64,000 bases of DNA from Candidatus Zhuqueibacterota bacterium (GCA_022616415.1 JAKEEU010000194.1:40569-104568), one strand, 5' to 3'. Shown: positions 25,419-34,672, numbered from the stretch's first letter. Program-made: numbers and translations. Notes: generated by a model from the letters alone, not told the origin.

Positions 25419-27005
25419 ATGAAGAGTATGCCATACGATGCCATCATCATCGGCGCCGGACACAACGGTTTGGTCACTGCGGCTTACTTGGCGAAAGCCG
25501 GACGCCGTGTTTTGGTTTTGGAACGACGCGAAACGCTCGGCGGCGCAGCCGCAACCGGAGAAATTTTTCCAGGCTTCAAATTCAATACCGGCGCGCACGA
25601 TGCCGGACTGTTTCGGCAAGAAATCATCGACGAGCTTGATTTGAAAAAGCACAGGGTGGAGATGATCGAAAGTCCGGTTGCCGTGTTTGCGCCGCAACCC
25701 GACAACACGTCCCTCACGCTCTGGCGCGATCAAGAAAAGAATATCGCCGAAATTGCCAAGTTTTCCCGAGCCGACGCCGAAAAATTTCCGGCGTTCATCC
25801 GGCTTGTGAGCAAATTGACGGAGGTTTTGGATAGCATCATGCTGCTCACGCCGCCGAGTGTGACGCAGAACACCCTCGACGAATTGCTCGTGTGGGCCAA
25901 GGCCGGACTCAAGCTCAAGCGCGCGGGCAAGCACGAGATGATGGAATTTTTGCGCGTCTTGCCAATGACGGTGACGGAATTTCTCAACGAGTGGTTTGAA
26001 AACGAAGCGCTCAAAGCGGTGCTCGGCTCGGCAGGCGTCACCGGCAGCATGCAAGGCCCGCAAGCTTCCGGCACGACATTCATGATGCTGTACCACTATC
26101 TCGGTGCTGAGAATGGCGGCTTCAAATCAAGTCGTTTTGTGAAAGGCGGCATCGGCCGGCTCGCTGCTGCTTTGGCGAGTGCGGCTCGCCAACATGGCGC
26201 TGAGATTCGCACCGGCGCGGAAGTCGCGCAGATCAAGCTCAACGAAGGAAAAGCCACCGGCGTCGTGCTCAAAAGCGGCGAAGAGATTTCAGCGCGTGTG
26301 GTCATCTCGAATGCCGATCCGCGCCGCACATTCTTCGATCTTGCCGGCGCGCCCAATCTCGGCCCGACGTTCGTGCGGCGCGTGAGAAATATCCGTTTTC
26401 GCGGTAACACCGCGAAAGTGAATCTGGCGTTGTCCGATTTGCCGCGCTTTCGCTCACCGGAGGCGCATTTGAGCGGACACATTATCATCTGCCCGAGCTT
26501 GGAATATCTCGAGCGCGCTTACGATGACGCGAAATACGGCCGCCACTCGCAAAAACCTTATCTTGACATTGTCATTCCGACGGTGTTAGATTCTTCATTA
26601 GCCCCGGCAGGCAGGCACGTCATGTCCATCACCATGCAATATGCGCCGTACAAACTGCGCGAGAGCAATTGGGACGAGAGCCGCGAGAAATTAGGAGATC
26701 ACATTATCAACACGCTGGCTGAGTATGCGCCCAATATCAAAGATCTCATTTTGCACCGGCAAGTGATCACGCCATTGGATTGGGAACGCGATTATGCTCT
26801 CACCGAAGGTTGCATTTTTCATGGACAGATGGGATTGGATCAACTTTTGTTTATGCGGCCTGTCGCAGGTTGCGGCCAGTATCGCACGCCGATTGAGAGT
26901 TTGTATCTGTGCGGCGCGGGAACGCATCCGGGCGGTGGCGTGACCGGCGCGCCGGGGCACAATGCGGCGCGGGAGATTTTGAAAGATTGGAAAAGAAAAG
27001 CGTAA
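25419..27005 (+). CDS. Phytoene-desaturase-like FAD oxidoreductase (CrtI/PYROXD2 family)
   Basis: 528 residues. The N-terminal FAD motif is DAIIIGAGHNGLVTAAYLA with the acidic end LVLERRETLGG. The C-terminal FAD-binding block is SLYLCGAGTHPGGGVTGAPG. Family members desaturate or isomerise carotenoid-like substrates, but the closest architecture (HNGLV and the C-terminal GGGVTGAPGHNA) is that of the PYROXD2/COG1233 group, whose substrate is largely unknown. There is no carotenoid gene nearby. ATG 25428 is an equally possible start. A decayed copy of its N-terminal part lies at 17.26 kb. Confidence 0.9.
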   Translation: MKSMPYDAIIIGAGHNGLVTAAYLAKAGRRVLVLERRETLGGAAATGEIFPGFKFNTGAHDAGLFRQEIIDELDLKKHRVEMIESPVAVFAPQPDNTSLTLWRDQEKNIAEIAKFSRADAEKFPAFIRLVSKLTEVLDSIMLLTPPSVTQNTLDELLVWAKAGLKLKRAGKHEMMEFLRVLPMTVTEFLNEWFENEALKAVLGSAGVTGSMQGPQASGTTFMMLYHYLGAENGGFKSSRFVKGGIGRLAAALASAARQHGAEIRTGAEVAQIKLNEGKATGVVLKSGEEISARVVISNADPRRTFFDLAGAPNLGPTFVRRVRNIRFRGNTAKVNLALSDLPRFRSPEAHLSGHIIICPSLEYLERAYDDAKYGRHSQKPYLDIVIPTVLDSSLAPAGRHVMSITMQYAPYKLRESNWDESREKLGDHIINTLAEYAPNIKDLILHRQVITPLDWERDYALTEGCIFHGQMGLDQLLFMRPVAGCGQYRTPIESLYLCGAGTHPGGGVTGAPGHNAAREILKDWKRKA

Positions 27006-27054
27006 CGCAGACTGCCCCCGCCGCAGCGGGGCAAACAAATTGGAGCCAAGACTA

Positions 27055-27837
27055 ATGAACAACACCTCGCCTGAAACTTTTGAGTACAAAGACAAAGACT
27101 TTGGCGACACCCACGGTATCGTGGTAGCGACGAATCCGGAAGTTTTTTATCCCACGAGCACGACCACGCTGCTGCTGGCCGGCGTGCGTAAATCCGTCAA
27201 CTCCGACTTTCCTTTAATAAATTCTAAAAGGAAAGCCGGGGCGGCTTCGGCGTTGGATCTCGGTTGCGGCTGTGGCATCGTCGCTGTGGTTTTGGCAAAA
27301 TTAATTTTGCCGCAAGCCAAGATCTACGCTTCGGATATCAGCGCCGAGGCCGTGAAACTGGCCAAACGCAATGCCGAAGATAATCAGCTTACCATCGATT
27401 GCCGAAGCGGCAGTCTGTTCGAGCCGTGGGCGGGAATGAAATTCGATCTGATTGTGGATGATGTCGCCGGCATGTCCGAACCGATTGCACGGCACTCGCA
27501 TTGGTATCCGCCACATATCCATAGCGATGCCGGAGAAGACGGCGCCCGCTGGATTGTCAACATTCTCTCACAGGCGCCGGAGTTTCTCACTCCACAAGGG
27601 CAGCTTTTCTTTCCGGTGCTGACGCTCTCCAACGAGGCCAAAATCCTGGACACGGCACAAAAACATTTTGCCAAAGTCGAGCTGCTCGCCGAACAGTGGT
27701 ATCCGCTGGGCGGTGATTTATTGCCCCACCTGGCTTTGATTGAAGGCCTGATGGCGAGAGGGCTGGTTGAAATAAAAAAGAAGGGCAGCCGTTGGTTATG
27801 GGCGACAAAAATCTATCTTGCCACCAACCACGCTTAA
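27055..27837 (+). CDS. Class I SAM-dependent methyltransferase (PrmC/HemK-like fold) with palindromic insertion
   Basis: 260 residues from ATG 27055 (GGAG upstream). SAM motif I is LDLGCGCGIVAVVLA and motif II is IYASDIS. The NPPY catalytic motif of protein-glutamine and N6-adenine methyltransferases is replaced by VDDVAGM, so the substrate differs from PrmC. Residues about 48-62 (SDFPLINSKRKAG) are encoded by an inverted repeat at 27203-27238 and look inserted just before motif I. The gene is close to the CrtI-like gene and may share its transcript. Confidence 0.85.
   Translation: MNNTSPETFEYKDKDFGDTHGIVVATNPEVFYPTSTTTLLLAGVRKSVNSDFPLINSKRKAGAASALDLGCGCGIVAVVLAKLILPQAKIYASDISAEAVKLAKRNAEDNQLTIDCRSGSLFEPWAGMKFDLIVDDVAGMSEPIARHSHWYPPHIHSDAGEDGARWIVNILSQAPEFLTPQGQLFFPVLTLSNEAKILDTAQKHFAKVELLAEQWYPLGGDLLPHLALIEGLMARGLVEIKKKGSRWLWATKIYLATNHA
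27207..27235. repeat. Inverted repeat inside the methyltransferase gene
   Basis: CTTTCCTTT (27207-27215) is exactly inverted as AAAGGAAAG (27227-27235). The symmetry extends outward with mismatches (CCGA/CCGG). It encodes a short extra segment before SAM motif I. Confidence 0.75.
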
Positions 27838-27884
27838 ATGAGGCCTCAAAGGCTTTGCAGCAAACGCACACACTGTGACAAAAA

Positions 27885-28712
27885 ATGACCAAACCGGCAA
27901 AGGGCAAAGTTGCTCAAAATTTTACCGATGCCGATCTTCTCGAGCAGTTGAACGGCAAAAAAGGCACAACCCTGTGGCTCGGCCGATATACTAAAGACGA
28001 CGTTCTGCATTTGCTTGAAAAATTCGGCATTCTTCCGGCGATAAGGAAAAAAGGCTTTGCCGGCCTCGTCATTGTCATCGAATCCCTTGAGCCTTTTGTG
28101 CAAGCTTTGAGAATCTTCAATGAAAAAGCCGGTGCTGACAATCAGTTGGCGGAGTTCCGCTTGCGTGAAGTGGCGTTTTTGCCGCAACATTTCGCCGTCG
28201 ACGCACCCTTGACCATGCTCAAGATCGAATGGCTGATGCTGCAAAATCCTCAGGCGACATTTTCACCCGAGCGGCCGCGCCTGCCGGGGCAACGCCATCC
28301 GGGTTTGGGTTTGGGCAAACAGACCGTGCAATTTCTTGTGTATCTTGCCGAAGCGCATCATCTCGCCGGTGTCTTGAATTTTCCAGAATTTTTTCATAAT
28401 GCTTATCTTTATCTGGAATACTTTCACTATTGTGATCCGCGCCTCAAGGGCATCGTACTGGCGCTCCGGCGCGACCTGATCGAGTTGTCTTTGGCCGAGC
28501 TGTCGTGGGCGATTTATCTCGGCTGTGTGAATGACGCCAACACCGGACAAACCTACGAATGGCAAGCCGACGCACTGGTTTTGCCGCTGGCCGAAAAGCT
28601 GAAAAAATATTTCAGCTCCGCAGAGTATGAACAGATTGTCTACCGTGCGTTGGCAGAAGCGCGATTTGTTTTGAACCGGGAAAAATTTGAGAAAGTTTTG
28701 CTTGACAGTTAA
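27885..28712 (+). CDS. Conserved hypothetical protein
   Basis: 275 residues, no recognised family. It looks soluble and largely alpha-helical, without signal peptide or membrane segments. Notable segments are GKKGTTLWLGRYTKDDVLHLL near the start, PERPRLPGQRHPGLGLGKQ in the middle (a Pro/Gly-rich loop with conserved-looking His and Lys) and FHNAYLYLEYFHYCDPRLKG. The mixed acidic and aromatic C-terminal half could be a helical bundle. It starts 47 bases after the methyltransferase gene and may be co-transcribed with it. Codon use is like that of its neighbours. Confidence 0.75.
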   Translation: MTKPAKGKVAQNFTDADLLEQLNGKKGTTLWLGRYTKDDVLHLLEKFGILPAIRKKGFAGLVIVIESLEPFVQALRIFNEKAGADNQLAEFRLREVAFLPQHFAVDAPLTMLKIEWLMLQNPQATFSPERPRLPGQRHPGLGLGKQTVQFLVYLAEAHHLAGVLNFPEFFHNAYLYLEYFHYCDPRLKGIVLALRRDLIELSLAELSWAIYLGCVNDANTGQTYEWQADALVLPLAEKLKKYFSSAEYEQIVYRALAEARFVLNREKFEKVLLDS

Positions 28713-28736
28713 TTGAATAATACGTATCGTTCAATT
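28702..28736 (+). promoter_or_regulatory. Sigma-70-like promoter with overlapping inverted-repeat operator candidate
   Basis: TTGACA (28702-28707), 17-base spacer, TATCGT (28725-28730). An inverted repeat AATTGAA (28711-28717) / TTCAATT (28730-28736) straddles the spacer and -10, as expected for an autorepressed two-gene module. The -35 lies in the end of the upstream gene. The assignment is by motif only. Confidence 0.45.
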
Positions 28737-28785
28737 ATATAACGGTTTCCACCCAAGTTAAGAATACCAATGCAGGAGAAAACGT

Positions 28786-29187
28786 ATGCCTTCAGCTCAA
28801 ATAGATAGACAGATTTCCTCCAACGAATTGTTAAAGGCTGCCAGCCAATTGAGCCCGAGCGAATTGGAAAAGCTTGTGGCTAACATTATTGCGTTGCAGG
28901 CGCAACGTCGAGCACCGAGTTTGCCAAAAGCCGAAGCCGATCTCTTACTCAAAATCAATCAAGGAATACCAGCCGATCTTCAAAAACGATATAACGAGCT
29001 GATTGCGAAACGGCGAGCGGCAACGCTTTCGCCGGATGAGTATGAAGAATTACTGCGCATGACGGACGACGTTGAAAAACTGCAAGCGCGTCGGGTCGAA
29101 TATCTGGCGGAACTGGCATCGATCCGCAAGGTTTCGCTTGCTAAATTGATGGATGACCTCGGCATCAGTGGCCCTGGCTATGAGTAA
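28786..29187 (+). CDS. Small helical protein paired with an HNH nuclease gene
   Basis: 133 residues after a good ribosome binding site (CAGGAG). It is highly charged and helical. The central block INQGIPADLQKRYNELIAKR and the C-terminal VSLAKLMDDLGI are characteristic of a family, common in filamentous bacteria, encoded directly before small HNH endonucleases. Function is unknown. It may be an antitoxin or immunity-like partner. The stop overlaps the HNH start by 8 bases, strongly implying joint expression. A candidate operator lies upstream. Confidence 0.75.
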   Translation: MPSAQIDRQISSNELLKAASQLSPSELEKLVANIIALQAQRRAPSLPKAEADLLLKINQGIPADLQKRYNELIAKRRAATLSPDEYEELLRMTDDVEKLQARRVEYLAELASIRKVSLAKLMDDLGISGPGYE

Positions 29188-29605
29188 AAAACGCGTCTCC
29201 ACCCGGCAAAAACAGGCAGTCATCAAACGCGCCAAAGGTTGTTGCGAATATTGTCGCAGCCCAATGCAGTATGCAGTACAAACATTTTCCATCGAGCACA
29301 TCTTCCCACAACATCTCGGCGGCAAATCGACGCTGGATAATCTTGCGTTGGCTTGTCAAGGATGCAACAATCATAAATATACAAAAACCAAAGCACCCGA
29401 TCCTGCGAGTGGTAAATTCGTGCCGCTTTATCACCCAAGAAGACAACGCTGGCACGACCATTTCGCATGGATTCACGATTTCACCTTTATTATTGGCATG
29501 ACGTCAACCGGGCGCGCAACAGTAGAAGCGCTGCAATTGAATAGAGATGGTCTTATCAACATCCGTCAATTACTTTATGAGACGAGAGTGCATCCTCCAA
29601 AATAA
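29180..29605 (+). CDS. HNH endonuclease
   Basis: 141 residues from ATG 29180. The zinc-supported HNH core is complete: CCEYC, then FSIEHIFPQHLGG (the E-H of the HNH motif), NLALACQGCNNHK (second Cys pair, N and H). Such small stand-alone HNH proteins cleave DNA nonspecifically or at nicks and often sit in defence or toxin-like two-gene modules. The 8-base overlap with the preceding gene supports a functional pair. No transposon or intron boundary is visible, so a homing role is less likely. Confidence 0.9.
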   Translation: MSKKRVSTRQKQAVIKRAKGCCEYCRSPMQYAVQTFSIEHIFPQHLGGKSTLDNLALACQGCNNHKYTKTKAPDPASGKFVPLYHPRRQRWHDHFAWIHDFTFIIGMTSTGRATVEALQLNRDGLINIRQLLYETRVHPPK

Positions 29606-29690
29606 CATTATGAAGACAAATAGAACAATAAATGAGACGATAGAGCACTGACCGTTTGGTTAGAAGTTACAAGAATCAGGAGGAGGAAAA

Positions 29691-31478
29691 ATGCAGCACC
29701 AATCCATCTACGAGCTATTTCAAGAAATCACTTCCAAAAATTCCGACAAAGTTGCCTACCGCTACAAATCCGCCGGCGCGTGGAAGGGCGTGACCTGGCG
29801 CGAGCTGGCTGAAACCTGCAAGAAAATTTCCAAAAGCCTGATGGCGCTCGGCGTCAAAAAGGGCGATCGCGTCAACATTCTCAGCCAAAGCCGGCTCGAA
29901 TGGGTGCAATGCGATTTCGCCATCGTCAATTGCGGCGCCGTCACCGTCGGCATTTATCCCACCAATCTCGCTCCCGATTGCGCGTACATCATCAACCACT
30001 GCGACGCCGAGGTGATCTTTGTCGAAAATCAGGATCAGCTCAACAAAGTTCAGCAAGCTCGCAAAGATACGCCGAAATTGCGGCAGATCATTATTTTTGA
30101 GGGCGCCGGCTCAGCGGACGGCAGCGTGCTGAGTTTTGCAGATTTTCTGCGCAAAGGCGAAGGCGTGGCGGATACAGAGTATGAAGCCCTGGCGAAGTCG
30201 ATCCGGCCGGATGATCTCGCCTCGCTCGTTTACACTTCCGGCACCACCGGTGTGCCCAAAGGCGTGATGATCACCAACGAAAATTTGCTCTTTGTCTCCG
30301 ATTCCGCGGCGCAATGCCTCTATCTCGATCCTAATTTCGAAACCCTGCTCTTTCTTCCTCTCGCCCACGTGTTCGCGCGCTTGATCATCTATTTTTGTCT
30401 AAACAAAGGCATCGCCGTGGCGTTTGCCGAAAGCATCGAAAAAGTCGCGGATAATCTCAAGGAAATTCGACCGCAATTTGTTTGCAGCGCGCCGCGCATC
30501 TTTGAGAAAATTTATACAAAGATCACTTCGAGCGTGCAAGATGCCGGCGGGATCAAAGAGAAATTGTTCAACTGGGCGTTGGGAGTCGGCTACCAAGTCA
30601 GCCGCTTGCAGCAGAGTAAGCAGGCGATTCCTGCCGGATTGAAATTCAAGCACAATCTGGCCAACAAGCTCGTTCTGCACAAAATTCAGGAGGCGTTTGG
30701 CGGCCGGCTAATATGGGCGGTTTCAGGCTCGGCGCCGCTGAACAAAAGTATCGCCGAATTTTTCCACGCCTGCGGGGTTCTTATTCTCGAGGGCATTGGC
30801 ATGACGGAAAACTCTTCGTTCACCAACGTCAATCGCTACGACCACAACAAATTCGGCACTGTCGGTCCGGTCGGCCCGGGCATCGAGATGAAACTGGCGC
30901 CGGACGGAGAAGTTCTTTATCGCGGCAAAGGCAACATGAAGGGCTATTTCAAAAATCCCGATGCGACGGCGGAGACGATCGACAAAGACGGCTGGCTTTA
31001 TACGGGCGACATCGGCGAGATTGACGCCGACGGCTTTTTGAAAATTACCGACCGCAAGAAGGAGCTGATCATCACCTCCGGCGGCAAAAACATCGCGCCG
31101 CAGCGCCTCGAACGCATTTTGCGCACCTCGCGCTTCATCAGCCAGGCGATGGCTTATGGCGACCGCAAGAAATACGTCACGGCGTTGGTGACGCTCAACC
31201 ACGAGCACGTCGAGCCGTGGGCCAAGGAACGCGGCATCGCTTTCAATGGTTTCGACGAGTTGGCGAATCACCCACAGGTCAAGGCGCTCATCGAGGCCGA
31301 AGTGCAAACCAAAAATGCCGAACTCGCTTCGTTTGAATCCGTGAAAAAAGTGGCGATCGTGCCGCAAGATTTTTCCATCGCCGCCGGCGAGCTGACGCCG
31401 ACTTTGAAGCTGAAGCGGAAAGTGGTGACGGAAAAATATCGCCAACTTATCGAGCAAATGTACGACGACAACGAATAA
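29691..31478 (+). CDS. Long-chain acyl-CoA synthetase (AMP-forming, FadD15-like)
   Basis: 595 residues. The AMP-binding P-loop is YTSGTTGVPKGVMITNENL. The linker and C-terminal motifs YTGDIGEIDADGFLKITDRKK and ITSGGKNIAPQ are intact. The enzyme activates fatty acids to acyl-CoA with ATP for beta-oxidation or lipid synthesis and is probably associated with the inner membrane face. GGAGGAGG lies 6 bases before the ATG. It is transcribed alone, ending before a 24-bp palindrome and the candidate sRNA. Confidence 0.94.
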   Translation: MQHQSIYELFQEITSKNSDKVAYRYKSAGAWKGVTWRELAETCKKISKSLMALGVKKGDRVNILSQSRLEWVQCDFAIVNCGAVTVGIYPTNLAPDCAYIINHCDAEVIFVENQDQLNKVQQARKDTPKLRQIIIFEGAGSADGSVLSFADFLRKGEGVADTEYEALAKSIRPDDLASLVYTSGTTGVPKGVMITNENLLFVSDSAAQCLYLDPNFETLLFLPLAHVFARLIIYFCLNKGIAVAFAESIEKVADNLKEIRPQFVCSAPRIFEKIYTKITSSVQDAGGIKEKLFNWALGVGYQVSRLQQSKQAIPAGLKFKHNLANKLVLHKIQEAFGGRLIWAVSGSAPLNKSIAEFFHACGVLILEGIGMTENSSFTNVNRYDHNKFGTVGPVGPGIEMKLAPDGEVLYRGKGNMKGYFKNPDATAETIDKDGWLYTGDIGEIDADGFLKITDRKKELIITSGGKNIAPQRLERILRTSRFISQAMAYGDRKKYVTALVTLNHEHVEPWAKERGIAFNGFDELANHPQVKALIEAEVQTKNAELASFESVKKVAIVPQDFSIAAGELTPTLKLKRKVVTEKYRQLIEQMYDDNE

Positions 31479-31959
31479 AATCTTTTTCTTAAATATCGGA
31501 ATTTTTGCCGGCTTTTTTCTCAAGCTTGAGAAAAAAATGAGAACGCAGAGATTCTAAGTATTTGATTTTTCGTTCAAACAATTTCCGAGATCGCGGCACA
31601 AAAATTGTGAATATAAAAAGCGTAGTAAAAATCTAAACACGAAAACCCCATGCTCATGGCTCCGCCTTGAGTTGAGCCATAGCTACCTCCGCGTCGAAGG
31701 CACGGGCCACGAGTTTCTCCCCCAATGTGGCCCGTGTTATTTTTAGGGGCAAAAAATGAGGCCATCAGCATCAAGTTTTAAAACCCGAATGCCGATAGCC
31801 TGATTGGTGTTATACTCAATAATCCAAAGAATAACTTCCAAATGTAAGGATTCCTTCACCGTGGCGACCAATTGGCGTAAAGGAGTAAAACGTCAATTAA
31901 ATTGGAATCTATTCGATTCTTTTACTGTTGAACTTAAAGAGTCCATATTCGGAGTGTCT
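31479..31959. other. 481-base intergenic region between the acyl-CoA synthetase and glucosidase genes
   Basis: Contains a perfect 24-bp palindrome, TTTTTTCTCAAG followed by its complement (31513-31536), the candidate sRNA (31641-31746), and then 200 AT-rich bases with no supported gene before the glucosidase ribosome binding site. Confidence 0.6.
31641..31746 (+). ncRNA. Candidate small RNA with two hairpins, C-rich loop and intrinsic terminator
   Basis: Hairpin 1: GCT-ATGGCTC (31652-31662, one bulge) pairs with GAGCCATAGC (31674-31683). A single-stranded ACCTCCGCG follows, complementary to a Shine-Dalgarno core. Hairpin 2: CACGGGCCAC (31701-31710) pairs perfectly with GTGGCCCGTG (31727-31736), with a 16-base loop containing TTTCTCCCCC, followed by TTATTTTTA. 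Anti-Shine-Dalgarno C-rich loops and terminal U tracts are hallmarks of base-pairing sRNAs. I could not match it to a named RNA family, and no promoter is certain. Confidence 0.5.
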
Positions 31960-34617
31960 ATGAACGCGGAGAAAAAACGTCTCGAAGAAGCGTCCCGCAA
32001 AGCGGGACAAAAGGCGGCGTGGAAAAAGTGGGGTCCGTATGTCACCGAGCGCCAATGGGGCACGGTGCGCGAAGATTACAGCCCCTACGGCAATGCGTGG
32101 GAATACGTCTCGCACGACGCGGCGCGCAGCAAAGCCTTCCGCTGGGGCGAAGAAGGCCTCGCCGGCATTTCCGATGAGCGGCAGCTTTTATGTTTCGCGC
32201 TGGCGCTGTGGAATGGCCGCGATCCGATTTTGAAGGAGCGCATTTTCGGCCTCACCGGCAACGAGGGCAATCATGGCGAGGACGTGAAAGAGTATTACTA
32301 CTATCTCGACAGCACGCCGACGCATTCGTACATGAAAATGCTGTACAAATATCCGCAAGCCGAGTTCCCTTACGGCTGGCTGGTCGAAGAGAATCGCCGT
32401 CGCGGCAAAAGCGCGCCGGAGTTTGAATTAATTGACACCGGCATTTTCAACGAAGATCGTTACTTCGATGTGTTCGTCGAATATGCGAAAGCCGCGCCGG
32501 ATGATATTCTGATTCGCCTCACGGCACACAATCACGGGCCGGAAGCCGCGACGCTGCATTTGCTGCCGACGGTTTGGTTTCGCAACACATGGGCATGGGG
32601 CTTGAATGGCCACAAGCCGAATATGATGGTCATCCCGCAAAAACGGGACGGCATTGAAATCAATCAAACCGATCTCGGCAAAATGTGGCTGCTCTGCGAA
32701 GGCGATCCGAAATTTTTGTTCTGCGATAACGAGACGAACGCCAAGCGCTTGTACAACGTCGAGGCGAAAGGCTATTTCAAAGACGGTATTAACGAATATG
32801 TCGTGCATGGCAATATGTCGGCAGTGAACCCTTCGCAAATGGGCACAAAGGCAGCGGCGTATTATCAACTCGAGGTGCCTGCCGGAAAATCCACCACCAT
32901 TCGTTTGCGTTTGACCAATACGGATTCGAATGCAACAAAAGCCTTGGCGGATTTCGATGGCATCTTCGCGTCGCGCTTGAAAGAAGCCGATGAATTTTAC
33001 GCGGACGTGCAATGGCAAATGCAAGACGAAGACGCCAAGAACGTGCAACGCCAGGCGTTTGCCGGCATGTTGTGGTCGAAGCAATTTTTCTATTTCGATA
33101 TTCCGCAATGGTTGAATGGCGATCCGGGCCAGCCGCCGCCGCCGGAGAACCGCAAACGCGGCCGCAACAGCGAATGGCTGCACCTCAACAACGCCGACAT
33201 TATTTCAATGCCGGACAAATGGGAATATCCGTGGTACGCGGCGTGGGATTTGGCGTTTCACTGCATTCCGCTGGCGCGCGTTGATGCGGATTTCGCCAAA
33301 GAGCAATTGGTGCTGCTGACGCGCGAATGGTACATGCACCCCAACGGTCAATTGCCGGCGTACGAGTGGGCCTTCGGCGACGTCAATCCGCCGGTGCATG
33401 CTTGGGCGACGTGGCGCGTTTTTCAGATCGACCGCAAGCTCAATGATGGCAAAGGTGACATCGTTTTTCTCGAGCGCGTTTTTCAGAAGCTTTTGCTAAA
33501 TTTCACCTGGTGGGTGAACCGCAAGGATGCGCACGGCATGAACGTGTTTCAGGGCGGCTTTCTCGGCCTGGACAACATCGGCGTGTTTGATCGCAGCGCG
33601 CCGCTGCCGACCGGCGGCCACATCGCACAGGCCGACGGCACGAGCTGGATGGCGATGTATTCGCTTAATATGATGCGCATTTCGTTGGAGCTGGCGCTGC
33701 ACAATCCGACGGTTTATCAGGACATGGCCACCAAGTTTTTCGAGCATTTTCTTTATATCGCCGGCGCCACTGCGAACATTGGAGGCGAGGGCATCAATTT
33801 ATGGGATCAACAAGACGAGTTCTTCTACGACGTGCTGCATCTGCCGAACGATGCGAAGATTCCGCTGAAAGTACGCTCGATGGTCGGTTTGATTCCGCTC
33901 TTTGCGGTGGAAACGCTCGAGCCGGATTTGCTCGATCAAGTGCCGGAATTCAAACAACGTCTCGAATGGTTTCTCAGCCACCGTCCGGATTTGGCGAGTT
34001 TGGTGTCGCGTTGGCAAGAGCATGGCAAGGGCGAGCGTCGTCTGCTATCGCTGCTGCGCGGCCGTCGCATGAAACGCCTGCTCAAGCGCATGTTGGATGA
34101 GACGGAATTTTTGTCGGATTACGGCGTGCGGGCGCTGTCGCGCGTTCACGATGATCATCCTTACGTTTTTCACGTCAACGGCAACAGCTTCGCCGTGAAG
34201 TATCAACCGGCGGAATCCGATTCCGGCTTGTTCGGCGGCAACTCCAACTGGCGCGGCCCGATTTGGATGCCGGTGAATTATCTCATCATCGAGTCGCTGC
34301 AAAAATTTCATCATTACTACGGCGACGATTTCAAAGTCGAGTGCCCGACCGGCTCGGGGAAATTTCTCACCATCAACGAGATTGCCAACGAGCTGTCGCG
34401 CCGCTTGACGCGCATCTTTTTGCGGGATGAAAAAGGCAGGCGTCCGGTGTTTAATTATAATGAGAAAATTCAAAACGATCCGCATTTCCGCGATTACGTG
34501 CTGTTCCACGAATATTTTCACGGGGACAACGGGCGCGGGGTCGGCGCCTCGCATCAAACGGGCTGGACGGGATTGGTGGCGAAGCTGTTGCAACCAAGAG
34601 CGGCGGAAAAGGTTTAA
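31960..34617 (+). CDS. GH63-type glucosidase (MGH1-like clan GH-G protein)
   Basis: 885 residues from ATG 31960 (GGAG 6 bases upstream). The upstream in-frame extension has no family character. Blocks such as REDYSPYGNAWEYVSHDAA at the N-terminus, YPWYAAWDLAFHCIPLA around residue 423 (candidate catalytic Asp region), GHIAQADGTSWMAMYSL and SNWRGPIWMPVNYLI are those of the large cytoplasmic GH63-like (alpha/alpha)6-barrel proteins annotated as glucosidases. There is no signal peptide. It likely acts on alpha-glucosides such as compatible solutes or glycogen fragments (inference). Monocistronic. Confidence 0.88.
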   Translation: MNAEKKRLEEASRKAGQKAAWKKWGPYVTERQWGTVREDYSPYGNAWEYVSHDAARSKAFRWGEEGLAGISDERQLLCFALALWNGRDPILKERIFGLTGNEGNHGEDVKEYYYYLDSTPTHSYMKMLYKYPQAEFPYGWLVEENRRRGKSAPEFELIDTGIFNEDRYFDVFVEYAKAAPDDILIRLTAHNHGPEAATLHLLPTVWFRNTWAWGLNGHKPNMMVIPQKRDGIEINQTDLGKMWLLCEGDPKFLFCDNETNAKRLYNVEAKGYFKDGINEYVVHGNMSAVNPSQMGTKAAAYYQLEVPAGKSTTIRLRLTNTDSNATKALADFDGIFASRLKEADEFYADVQWQMQDEDAKNVQRQAFAGMLWSKQFFYFDIPQWLNGDPGQPPPPENRKRGRNSEWLHLNNADIISMPDKWEYPWYAAWDLAFHCIPLARVDADFAKEQLVLLTREWYMHPNGQLPAYEWAFGDVNPPVHAWATWRVFQIDRKLNDGKGDIVFLERVFQKLLLNFTWWVNRKDAHGMNVFQGGFLGLDNIGVFDRSAPLPTGGHIAQADGTSWMAMYSLNMMRISLELALHNPTVYQDMATKFFEHFLYIAGATANIGGEGINLWDQQDEFFYDVLHLPNDAKIPLKVRSMVGLIPLFAVETLEPDLLDQVPEFKQRLEWFLSHRPDLASLVSRWQEHGKGERRLLSLLRGRRMKRLLKRMLDETEFLSDYGVRALSRVHDDHPYVFHVNGNSFAVKYQPAESDSGLFGGNSNWRGPIWMPVNYLIIESLQKFHHYYGDDFKVECPTGSGKFLTINEIANELSRRLTRIFLRDEKGRRPVFNYNEKIQNDPHFRDYVLFHEYFHGDNGRGVGASHQTGWTGLVAKLLQPRAAEKV

Positions 34618-34620
34618 AAA

Positions 34621-34660
34621 TGGATTGGTGGAGTGATGGATTGTTGGATTAATGGGGAGA
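34621..34660. repeat. Degenerate 8-bp tandem array
   Basis: Units TGGATTGG, TGGAGTGA, TGGATTGT, TGGATTAA and TGGGGAGA are in uninterrupted phase, starting 3 bases after the glucosidase stop and ending just before the PIN toxin stop on the other strand. Confidence 0.75.
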
Positions 34661-34672
34661 ACAACTCAATCG

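Noticed and set aside
31513..31536. 24-bp palindrome as an insertion-sequence end
   Set aside because: There is no partner end or transposase. It more likely belongs to the 3' end of the acyl-CoA synthetase transcript.
31641..31746. Assignment of the candidate sRNA to 4.5S, 6S, tmRNA or a known riboswitch
   Set aside because: No GGAAG tetraloop of SRP RNA, no long bulged helix of 6S, no tRNA-like ends of tmRNA and no conserved riboswitch core could be found by eye.
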